13,867 nt of DNA, taken from Hymenobacter sp. (lineage in GTDB: Bacteria; Bacteroidota; Bacteroidia; Cytophagales; Hymenobacteraceae). Positions 1 through 6,566 of the stretch are shown here, piece by piece. The notes under the pieces were generated by a model. The model was given only the letters and a program-made list of their open reading frames with translations, had not been told where the DNA came from and searched no databases. The stretch covers positions 1-13,867 of the forward strand of contig JANYFQ010000590.1 of the NCBI GenBank assembly GCA_025362615.1, given 5' to 3'. How positions within the stretch are numbered: the stretch's first letter is position 1; the number at the start of each line of letters is the position of its first letter. Both the position numbers and the translations under genes were made by a program.

Positions 1-146
1 GCCCGGCCCAGGCGGGCGCGGGCTTCGGCCTCCGTTTCGGCGTACTGCGAGCCGGGCGGGGCGTATTGTTCGCCCTGGCTCATGCCCTGGGCACCGTAGT
101 CAATAGCGCCGGCGTTTTCCCAGTCCGGGGGGTCGCCGTAGAGGGG
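1..146. repeat. 146-bp direct repeat, copy A (leader module)
   Basis: Positions 1-146 match 2283-2428 at 141 of 146 bases. Differences are at 47, 48, 71, 102 and 105 (add 2282 for the partner). On the minus strand, those at 102, 105 and 48 are synonymous, 47 changes Gln to Lys, and 71 changes GAA (Glu, this copy) to TAA (other copy). Homology stops abruptly after 146/2428. The repeat may extend left beyond the window. Confidence 0.95.
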
Positions 147-263
147 TGGGGCGTAGGCTAGGAGGAGTGCTGGTCGGCGCTGAAGCAATTTGGCCCACGT
201 TTGCTGGCGCTTGGGCCGCCGTAGGTTGATTCCTGGCAGAATAACGAAGGAGGTAGTGCGCAT
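1..263 (-). CDS. Partial leader-sharing toxin-like protein (5' end only)
   Basis: An uninterrupted minus-strand frame opens with ATG at 263 and is still open at the left edge (87 codons visible). The first ~38 residues (MRTTSFVILPG...) are unique. From about residue 40 it carries the module also found in the gene to its right: PLYGDPPDWENAG, then IDYGAQGMSQGEQYAPPGS and YAETEAEARARLGR. It begins 11 nt after the TAG of the preceding frame, so co-transcription is likely. No signal peptide or membrane segment is visible. The module keeps a Glu codon where the other copy has TAA, so this copy is intact as far as it can be read. By analogy with the neighbour it should continue into a linker and a variable C-terminal domain outside the window. 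An alternative start is the internal ATG of MSQGEQ. The function is unknown; the toxin reading is inferred from context. Confidence 0.6.
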   Translation of the reverse strand, partial: MRTTSFVILPGINLRRPKRQQTWAKLLQRRPALLLAYAPPLYGDPPDWENAGAIDYGAQGMSQGEQYAPPGSQYAETEAEARARLGR

Positions 264-274
264 ACTAGAAATTT

Positions 275-988
275 CTAATTAGTTTTTTCGCCTTCAACCG
301 GCGTTCCTTTCTCGCGCCAATACCAATTAGGTCCCAACTTGTGCATTGTGTCCCCAGCATAATATCGTTTGCAAACCTGTCCGAAAACATTCGAGTCAGC
401 GCAGTGAACAACCTGTAGATTAGGTTTCTCAAAATAAAAGGCAACATAAGACTTGTGGTGCTTGCCGATGGTGGGAAAGGATGCCCCCAAAGGAGTCACA
501 AACCGGGCGAGGCGCTGATGGTCGGCGATGGCGCTGTCTGAAACGCGAAGCAGCGTCGGGCCTACCTCCTTTAGCGGCAGGTGAAATATGGCCATCAGCG
601 CCTGGGATTTTGGACTGATACTATCGCCGGGTAAGTGCTTCTGGTCCACGTAGTATTTCTTGTAATAATCCCGGAAGCGGGGGAGGTCGCTGAAATTATC
701 CGCATATTCCGCAGTCGGTTCGGCATCTGGATTCGGTCTGCTGCTCAAGCTAAAGCAGTAAATAAACCGCCTCTTACCATCCTCCTCACCGGACCGAATC
801 GGATAAATAAGAAACTCGTCGGCCCTTCGCATCCACGGCGAGGGCAGGGTGGTGTGATAGGCCTTGTAAAACGCCTCTGCGACCGTGCGGGCGCTTACTG
901 GGGCAGGCTTAGCCTGTTGCTGGCAGGCCCCCAAGCTGGCACTCAGCACGAAAACAAGCAACCACTTGAACCGGTCAAAGCGCGGCAG
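275..988 (-). CDS. Lipoprotein, candidate immunity protein, fused in frame to toxin
   Basis: The 3' part of the long frame encodes a complete lipoprotein signal: basic LPRFDRFK, hydrophobic WLLVFVLSASLGA, then the lipobox Cys of LGAC followed by QQQ. No ATG precedes it in frame. A CTG at 988 (237 residues, Cys at 22) or a TTG at 1015 (246 residues) are the possible separate starts; 988 is used here. The mature part is soluble-looking, with aromatic-rich stretches such as FRDYYKKYYVDQKHL, and has two later Cys near the end. I do not recognise the family. Its place directly after a toxin-like domain and before the next leader is where immunity genes sit in polymorphic-toxin loci, so a periplasmic or membrane-anchored immunity role is inferred. 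It could instead be translated only as the tail of a fusion. Confidence 0.5.
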   Translation of the reverse strand: MPRFDRFKWLLVFVLSASLGACQQQAKPAPVSARTVAEAFYKAYHTTLPSPWMRRADEFLIYPIRSGEEDGKRRFIYCFSLSSRPNPDAEPTAEYADNFSDLPRFRDYYKKYYVDQKHLPGDSISPKSQALMAIFHLPLKEVGPTLLRVSDSAIADHQRLARFVTPLGASFPTIGKHHKSYVAFYFEKPNLQVVHCADSNVFGQVCKRYYAGDTMHKLGPNWYWREKGTPVEGEKTN

Positions 989-1053
989 TTGCCAGGGCCG
1001 GCTTGGAGGCTGCAACTGGGGTAGGATTCTGCGTCTTGCTTCATCCCCCCGGA

Positions 1054-1789
1054 CTTGTAGTCGCTTGTAGTAGTAGCCGTGCGCTATGGCTTGCTGGTCG
1101 CCCTGGGTATCTCCCGTCCAGGTGCGCTCTGCTGCCCACTGCTTAAGGTCTTTTACCCACTCTGGAGCAGTATAATCGCGACTGAGGTTGGGCACTGGTT
1201 CGCTCAGGCCGTTTGAGGACTTGCCGTCTTTAAAGGCATAGTATTCCGACCCAACCTTTACAAAAGTCCACGGCATACCCAATTCGTGCATGGCATAGGC
1301 CCACATAAAGTTTCCCATGTCGCTGGCATTGTAGGCAATACCGTGAACCAAGTAAAAATCCTTCGTTACTAATGCCCCATCACGCTTATTGGTGGAATCC
1401 AACTGATTACCATAAACGCTTTCCTTTAGGGCGTACCGGAGTTTTTCCCGGGGAGACAAGGTTATTGCTTTCCGCATATCCGTGTAGGGCTGTTTCGTTT
1501 CAGGCGAAATTCCATACAAGACATTGTCTATGTCGGCTGGACCGAATGTGTGAATTTCTGGCTCAACAGGGTAGCCGTTTTCACGAGGGTTAGCCAAGTA
1601 CTTCCCATCCTCGGTTGGGTCGTTGAAGACAAAGGTTCGAGCGACAGCTGTGCCTTCGACGTTTAAGATTCCTCCTAAATTGGATTGCCCATTGGGATTG
1701 ATGCGAAGTAGTTTCCCCTTGGCATCAAACAGAAACTGGGGCTTGGGCTGTGCATTTGATTCATTTTGCGGGTTTTGCGTGCTCGAAGA
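1054..1789 (-). other. AT-richer toxin-like C-terminal domain
   Basis: This part of the broken frame encodes roughly residues 136-380 counted from the TTG at 2194. It begins after the Pro-rich linker with SSSTQNPQNESNAQ and ends near HGYYYKRLQ. Base composition drops visibly against the very GC-rich linker and leader on its right, as expected for an exchanged toxin cassette. The clearest conserved-looking block is YNASDMGNFMWAYAMHELGM (around 1265-1325). Similar Gly-Asn-Phe plus small-residue helix blocks occur in polymorphic toxin type 44, a predicted nuclease, but catalytic residues cannot be assigned by eye. Confidence 0.4.
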
Positions 1790-2282
1790 CAAGCGTTGCA
1801 ACGGGTCAGCAAACCAGTCAGCGGCTCCACCTAAGCCTGCCGGGGCCTCCCCGGCGTAGGCCAGCAGCGGGCCGCTGTCGGCCAGCCCCGCCGTGCGGTC
1901 AAGCAGCCACTCGCGGCCCGGTCTCGGCAGCCCCAACGCCGGGGCACCGTTACGGGAAGGCAGCAGGGCCCGCCGGGGCGGTGGTGGGGGCGTGGGTGGA
2001 GCAGGCACCGGCGACGGGGGCACACTCGGCGCGGCGAAGTCCTGTTCGTAGCGCTGGGGCCGTAGCACAAGACCAGGTTCGGGGCGGCTGGCCTGAGGGT
2101 CAGGGACCGAGGGCGTGGCGGCCAGCACCCGCCCCACGGCCTGCCCCACCGCCCGCAGCACCCGGCCCAGGCCGCTGGGCGGCGGCTTGCTCAACCCGAG
2201 CCGCTCCTTGCGGAACTTGGCCCCGCCTTTGGCGTCCTCGTCTTCGTCGTCGCTGGCTTGCTCGCGCTCGCGCTGCTGTTGC

Positions 2283-2428
2283 GCCCGGCCCAGGCGGGCG
2301 CGGGCTTCGGCCTCCGTTTCGGCGTACTTGGAGCCGGGCGGGGCGTATTGTTAGCCCTGGCTCATGCCCTGGGCACCGTAGTCGATGGCGCCGGCGTTTT
2401 CCCAGTCCGGGGGGTCGCCGTAGAGGGG
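2283..2428. repeat. 146-bp direct repeat, copy B (leader module, contains TAA)
   Basis: Partner of 1-146, with five mismatches. This copy holds the TTA (minus-strand TAA) at 2351-2353. To its right the sequence differs completely from copy A: here the leader is preceded by a GC-rich N-terminus (MLTPRRHNPWAAGG...), whereas copy A is preceded by an AT-richer one. The repeat pair brackets exactly one toxin plus lipoprotein unit. Confidence 0.95.
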
Positions 2429-2533
2429 CGCGGGGGCATCTGCCGCTGCGGGGGGCGGGGCCAGGGCGGGGGCGTGGCGGGCACCGCCCGCCGCCCACGG
2501 GTTGTGCCGTCGGGGGGTTAGCATGGGGCCGGG

Positions 2534-5008
2534 CTATTTGAGCGGCGCGTCGCGCAGGCGCAGGCGGTCCAGCAGTTTGTCGTCGCAGCACTCGCCCAGC
2601 ATCTGCCGGAAGGCGGTGGCTTTGGCAATCGGGTCGTCGATGCTTTCCAGGATTTTCTGGGCCAGTTCCAGCTTGCGGGCTTGTAGCTCCTGGTCGCGGG
2701 CTTGCGTTTCCTGGTCGCGTTTGGCCTGGTCACGCAGCGTTTCGGCTTCGGCGGCGCGGTAGTCCTGGTCGGCTACCGTGGCCGAGCGCAGGGCTTCGGT
2801 TTCGGCGGCGCGGCGTTCGTTTTCGCGGCGGGCTTGTTGCACGGCCTCCTCCTGCAGGGCCAGGTTGTAGTAGTCCAGGGCTTCGCCCTGGCCCAGCACC
2901 GAATCCACGAGGACCGAGTCGGTGGGCAGGATGCGCGAGGTAACGTCGAGGATGATGCCCGGCACGTGAAACATCCCGTAGGTGTTTTCGCTCTTCGCGT
3001 CGGCATCGGTAGCCGCCGTGGCCCGCTCGTAGAGGCTGCGCCGCTTGGCGTAGTAGCGCACCTCGCGGGGCGGCAACACGGCTACCTGGGGCGGCGGGGT
3101 TCCGCTGGGCAGCGCCGCGTTTGGCGCGGTCGTGGGTCGCTGGGCACCGCCGGCCGCTTGGGCCGTCGTTTCGTTCCCGGTGCCGCCGGGCAGCGTTTCG
3201 ACCCGCACCTCGGCAAAGGCCACGGTTTGGTGGCGGTAGTCCTGCACCTGCTGCACCGTGCGCAGGGCCTGCTGGAGTATTTCGGCTACCTGGGCTTCTT
3301 CCACCAGCACTTCTTTCAGAAATGCCCGCAGGTCGGGCAGCCGCACCACGCGGGTGCGGCCGGGCATCCCGTCGCTGAAAACGAACGACACGTTGTCGAG
3401 GTAGGTGATGGTGACGTATTCCTGCTGCATTTGCCGGAACACGAAGTTGAGCGTCCGGCTCTGGTTGAGGTTGGACAGCTCGCGGGTAGTCAGGTTCTCG
3501 TCGCTCGTGGTCAGCGAGTTGGTGAGCTGACGGGTGGTGGTGGTTTGGGTGTTGGTGCCGCTGCCGGCCGTGTTGGCCTGGCCGGCCTGGGTTTGGGCCT
3601 GCCCGCCGGTGGTGGTGTTCACCTGCAGTTGCCGGTTGCTGGCCGACTGGGCCACGTGGCGGTCGAGGGCCGAGTTCAGGGCCTGCGTCATTTCGCTCGT
3701 GCCGCCGCCGTAGTTGGTGCCGGCCTCGTTGCTGTAGCCGCTGGTGGTGCTGTTGGTGGTGCTGTTGCCGCTCGTGTCGGTGCCGCTGCGGCTGGCGCTG
3801 GCCCCGCCGCTGAACGGCCCGATGGTGACGCGGGCCCCGCCGCCCACGGCAAAGCTGCGGCTGCGGCTGTTGGTGTTGGTGGTGGTGTTGGCGGCGCTGC
3901 CGTAGTTGCTGCCCGCCGAGTAGCCGCCGTACTCGTTGTTGCTGGCTTCGCCGGTTTCCTCGGCCACCATGCGCTCGAGTTCGTTGGCGCTGGCTTCCGA
4001 AAACGAGTCGAGCGCGTTTTCGGCCCGGGTGCTGACGCTGGTCTGGGCGCTGTTGGCCGACGTCGTTTGCTCGGAGTTGGTGTAGGCGCTGGCGCTGCTG
4101 GCGGCCGTGGTGGCCTCGCTCTGCGTTTGGTCCCGAAACGACTTGACGGTGATGGTGGTGCGCTCGCCGGGCAGCAGGCTGAAGGTTTTCACCACCCGCC
4201 CCGCCCCGTAGTTGCCCAGGTACGAGCGCACCACCAGGTGCTGCACCAGCCGTAGCTCGGGCTGCGCCTGGTCCGGCACGTCCAGAAAGCGCAGGGCCGT
4301 GGCCCCGCTCAGTTTCTGGTACACCTGCGGCAGCTTGCCGGCCTTAATCTGGGCCACGATGTAGTCGAGCGGCACCCCGGCCACGCGCACCTGCGCGGCG
4401 GCGGCCTTGGCCAGCGGCACCTTGCCCGACCGGGACAGTTCGGGCACCGCCAGCGCGGGGTTCACGCCTTGCGTCTGAACAAAATCCACGTACTGGGCCT
4501 GCTTCGCCGCCGCCGCTTCGGCCTCGTCCGGGCCGGTGTCGGCCACGTTGCCGTCATTTGCTTGCCGCAGCGCCGCGCCCGGTGCTACCCCCGGCGCGGT
4601 GCCTGGCTTGGTGCCCGGTGCCACCGGAGGCCGCACCGGCGTTGGCACCTGCACCACATCTACCTGCACGGCGCTCAACTCGGTGCGGAGCAGTTCGGCC
4701 CCGCCCAGCAGCTTGCTCTCCCCGCTGATGAGGTCGCGCCGCAGTTGTTCGGTCAGTTGCTCCGGGGTGGTGGTGGCGGCCTTTGCTTCCTGCAGGGCCA
4801 GCAGCGCCGGCGTAGGGGCCGGGTCGGGGCCGAAGTACGCGAGCGGGATGGGGATGGAACGCTGAAAATCGACCCGAAAGCTGGTGGATTGCGGCAGGTT
4901 GTATTCCAGCGTCGGAGCCTTGCTCGGGTCGCCAAATTTGATGAACGGGTTGCTTCCCACAACGGGCGACAACGGCGGCAAAGTGGTGGGGGCGTTACTC
5001 AATGACAT
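2534..5008 (-). CDS. 824-residue protein of unknown function, low-complexity core and coiled-coil tail
   Basis: The ATG at 5008 (MSLSNAPTTLPPLS) is chosen. The frame is open further upstream to 5440, but that would overlap the glycosyltransferase gene. Layout: a Pro-rich N-terminus with PVRPPVAPGTKPGTAPG (residues 124-140); a folded part with RSYLGNYGAGRVVKTFSLLPG (261-281) and ERTTITVKSF; a long Ser/Thr/Asn/Gly/Gln-rich region (about 295-515); a second folded part with RTLNFVFRQMQQEYVTITYL (518-537) and VSFVFSDG; then RYYAKRRSLYERA (651-663) and IILDVTSRILPTDSVLVDSV (685-704). The C-terminus is a charged, probable coiled coil (about 715-790, rich in AETEALR-type repeats). No signal peptide or membrane segment is seen. 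I do not recognise the family. As first gene of the run that continues into the toxin-like genes, it may be a carrier, scaffold or delivery partner; this is inference only. Confidence 0.75.
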   Translation of the reverse strand: MSLSNAPTTLPPLSPVVGSNPFIKFGDPSKAPTLEYNLPQSTSFRVDFQRSIPIPLAYFGPDPAPTPALLALQEAKAATTTPEQLTEQLRRDLISGESKLLGGAELLRTELSAVQVDVVQVPTPVRPPVAPGTKPGTAPGVAPGAALRQANDGNVADTGPDEAEAAAAKQAQYVDFVQTQGVNPALAVPELSRSGKVPLAKAAAAQVRVAGVPLDYIVAQIKAGKLPQVYQKLSGATALRFLDVPDQAQPELRLVQHLVVRSYLGNYGAGRVVKTFSLLPGERTTITVKSFRDQTQSEATTAASSASAYTNSEQTTSANSAQTSVSTRAENALDSFSEASANELERMVAEETGEASNNEYGGYSAGSNYGSAANTTTNTNSRSRSFAVGGGARVTIGPFSGGASASRSGTDTSGNSTTNSTTSGYSNEAGTNYGGGTSEMTQALNSALDRHVAQSASNRQLQVNTTTGGQAQTQAGQANTAGSGTNTQTTTTRQLTNSLTTSDENLTTRELSNLNQSRTLNFVFRQMQQEYVTITYLDNVSFVFSDGMPGRTRVVRLPDLRAFLKEVLVEEAQVAEILQQALRTVQQVQDYRHQTVAFAEVRVETLPGGTGNETTAQAAGGAQRPTTAPNAALPSGTPPPQVAVLPPREVRYYAKRRSLYERATAATDADAKSENTYGMFHVPGIILDVTSRILPTDSVLVDSVLGQGEALDYYNLALQEEAVQQARRENERRAAETEALRSATVADQDYRAAEAETLRDQAKRDQETQARDQELQARKLELAQKILESIDDPIAKATAFRQMLGECCDDKLLDRLRLRDAPLK

Positions 5009-5115
5009 GGGAGGTGAATGAGTTAAACTGCCAAAACGTAACCGCCGGCCCGCGTTGGTGGTGCCGACACCTGGAAAACGCCGCCAAGTTACAACGTATT
5101 GTTGAACCAGGCAAA

Positions 5116-5137
5116 TGCGCCGGGGGCAACCGGCGCA
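5116..5137. other. GC-rich hairpin in the spacer upstream of the 824-residue gene
   Basis: TGCGCCGG (5116-5123) and CCGGCGCA (5130-5137) form a perfect 8-bp stem with a 6-nt loop. On the minus strand it is followed by TTTGCC, too short a T-run for a clear terminator. It sits between the glycosyltransferase stop (5250) and the ATG at 5008. It may end the glycosyltransferase transcript or be part of the island leader. The rest of this 241-nt spacer shows no gene; TACGTTTT at about 5033-5040 is only an imperfect -7 match. Confidence 0.4.
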
Positions 5138-5249
5138 GGGCAAACTAACTGTGCCCCAAGACCTCAACAGGCCCCCCAGGCAGCCAAAAAGTACAACGCG
5201 CCCTTTTTGCAGCACAACGCAGCACAAAATACGGGCTTGACAGCACAAA

Positions 5250-6452
5250 CTACCCGGTGGCGTTCTCCAAAATTCGTTGCATCGTGGCCGCCAGCCCATT
5301 TCGGTCGAACTTCCGTGCGGCCAGTTCTCGTCCCCGCTGCCCTGCGGCCCGCGATGCCTCGGGCTGCGCCAGCAACCCGCGCAACCGTTCGGCCAGCGCG
5401 GGCGCATCGCCGGCGGGCGCGTACCAGCCGCAACCCTCACGCTCCACCAGCGCCTTCGTCCAGCCCCGGTTCGTAACGACTACGGGCGTGCCCACGGCCA
5501 GCGAGTCGTAGAGCTTGGCCGGCGAGTTGGCGTCCAGCACCGGCAAATTCAGGAACGAAACCACCGATACCTCCGCCAGCGCGAACCAGGTAAAAACCGC
5601 GTGGCGCGGCTGCCCGCCCACCAGCCGGATGCGCCCCGGCCACCGCGCCGCCGCCGCCGCCACCAGCGGCCGGTGGTGCCCGTCGCCCAAGAAAAGCCAG
5701 GTCACGGCGGCCTCGGCGGCCACCAGTGTTTCGGCAGCGGCCACCAGCGTAGCAATATCGTTGGCCCGCCCAAACGTGCCGGCGTACAGCACAAGGCGCT
5801 GCCCTTCCAGCCCCTCGGCGCGGCGCAGGGCGGCCACGGCGGCGGGCGTAGCGCGGGCGGCCAGGGCTAGGTCGGTGCCGTTCAAAACCGTCGTCACCTT
5901 CTCCGGTGCAATGCCCAGGCCCGTCACGTAGCGCGTCATGTCCGGCGAGAGCGGCACGATGTGCCGGGCGCTTTGATACAAGCGTTTTTCAAGCGCAAAA
6001 AGCTGCTGCCGGGCCAGCGCTGTCGGCACGGCCCCCATCGCCACCGGAAAGCTGGGCCACAAATCCTGCACCTCGAACACCCACGGCACCCGCCGAACCC
6101 GCGCACACCGCGCCGCTGCCCAGGCCGCCGTCAGCGGCGTACTGATGCCCCAAATAACGTCGGGCTTGTCTATTCGCAGCCCTTCGCGCACGGCCCAGGC
6201 CGCGTATTGCGCAAAGGCCAGCGCCCGTCGCGCCGGCCCCATGCGATTGTCGTAGCGCACATTGGTTTGCCGCAGCTCCACGCCCTCCGGCATCCAGGCA
6301 AATTCCTGGGTCATCCGCTGGCTTTCCCAGGCCGGCGTGGTCAGCAACGTCACCCGGTGCGTTTTCGCCAAATGCGCCAGCAACGTGTAATGCCGGCTGG
6401 TAGCCGCGCAATCAGGGTTGGTGTGGTACTGGCTGAAAACGGCAACGTGCAT
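5250..6452 (-). CDS. Family 4 glycosyltransferase (WcaI/WbuB-like)
   Basis: 400 residues with two Rossmann-like halves (GT-B fold), expected to move a sugar from a nucleotide sugar to a polysaccharide or glycolipid acceptor at the inner face of the cytoplasmic membrane. The N-terminal half has MHVAVFSQYHTNPD and WVFEVQDLWPSFP (124-136), typical of the WcaI-like branch. The C-terminal donor-binding half has VLNGTD (189-194), LYAGTFGRAND (222-232), FLGDG (254-258) and NSPAKLYDSLAVGTPVV (309-325). In the last motif Asp replaces the Glu often found in KxxExLAxGxPVV. The start ATG at 6452 gives the canonical beta strand at once. It is a single gene, separated from gldB by an inverted repeat, and no other polysaccharide genes lie beside it. 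The specific sugar cannot be told. Confidence 0.9.
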   Translation of the reverse strand: MHVAVFSQYHTNPDCAATSRHYTLLAHLAKTHRVTLLTTPAWESQRMTQEFAWMPEGVELRQTNVRYDNRMGPARRALAFAQYAAWAVREGLRIDKPDVIWGISTPLTAAWAAARCARVRRVPWVFEVQDLWPSFPVAMGAVPTALARQQLFALEKRLYQSARHIVPLSPDMTRYVTGLGIAPEKVTTVLNGTDLALAARATPAAVAALRRAEGLEGQRLVLYAGTFGRANDIATLVAAAETLVAAEAAVTWLFLGDGHHRPLVAAAAARWPGRIRLVGGQPRHAVFTWFALAEVSVVSFLNLPVLDANSPAKLYDSLAVGTPVVVTNRGWTKALVEREGCGWYAPAGDAPALAERLRGLLAQPEASRAAGQRGRELAARKFDRNGLAATMQRILENATG

Positions 6453-6457
6453 GGATT

Positions 6458-6566
6458 ATCAATGAGTGAATGAGTGAATGAGCAGATGAGTGAATGATTA
6501 GTGCGGTAACGCGAGGTGGCGCACTGCCAACCATCAACTCACTCATTCACTCACTCGCTCATTGAT
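6458..6566. repeat. Intergenic inverted repeat of TGAATGAG-type words
   Basis: Left arm 6458-6482 and right arm 6542-6566 are 25 nt each, inverted, with 2 mismatches. Both arms are built from repeated TGAATGAG/TGAGTGAA words; the spacer is 59 nt. The right arm contains the stop codon of the gldB homologue (minus-strand TGA, 6561-6559), and the left arm ends 5 nt before the glycosyltransferase ATG. The spacer has a smaller GTGCG/CGCAC hairpin (6501-6524). It could fold as a transcript-end hairpin, but neither direction has a T-run. Confidence 0.8.

Larger units (their letters stand above)
275..2524 (-). pseudogene. Chimeric polymorphic-toxin-like gene with internal TAA
   Basis: A single minus-strand frame runs from ATG at 2524 to TAG at 275-277 (750 codons), broken only by a TAA at 2353-2351 (codon 58). 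Its start lies 9 nt after the stop of the 824-residue gene, so the two form an operon. Parts in order: a leader (codons 1-80) sharing the 146-bp repeat; a charged stretch (QQQREREQASDDEDEDAK); a Pro-rich linker (around 1980-2040); an AT-richer toxin-like domain (about 1054-1789) with the stretch DMGNFMWAYAMHELGM; and a lipoprotein (275-988). The toxin-like part loosely recalls polymorphic toxin type 44, but this is a weak visual resemblance. The intact leader at the left edge has GAA at the stop position, so a recent G-to-T nonsense mutation is the simplest reading. A product starting downstream, for example at TTG 2194, is possible. So are stop readthrough and a sequencing error. Confidence 0.6.

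Noticed and set aside
2351..2353. Programmed stop-codon readthrough of the toxin leader
   Set aside because: The stop is TAA, the least leaky. There is no obvious readthrough structure, and the sister copy has GAA. A point mutation is simpler.
1750..2541. 263-codon plus-strand frame rich in Arg, Pro and Gly
   Set aside because: It is a shadow of the leader and linker on the minus strand, caused by extreme GC content.
2702..4255. 517-codon open frame on the plus strand
   Set aside because: It is antisense to the 824-residue gene. Its Gly/Val/Ala/Arg-rich translation is typical of the complement of GC-rich codons and has no family features.
5211..5251. Repeated AGCACAA words near the glycosyltransferase stop
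   Set aside because: Copies are irregularly spaced and few, and no pairing or conserved context could be seen.
5009..5440. N-terminal extension of the 824-residue gene to 5440
   Set aside because: It would overlap the glycosyltransferase 3' end in another frame. The extension (MRVAAGTRPPAMRP...) looks like out-of-frame sequence, and the ATG at 5008 has a clean non-coding upstream.
6458..6500. Short TGAATGAG repeats considered as a CRISPR or iteron array
   Set aside because: Units are only 8 nt and contiguous without spacers, and the pattern is mirrored as an inverted repeat. No cas or replication gene is nearby.
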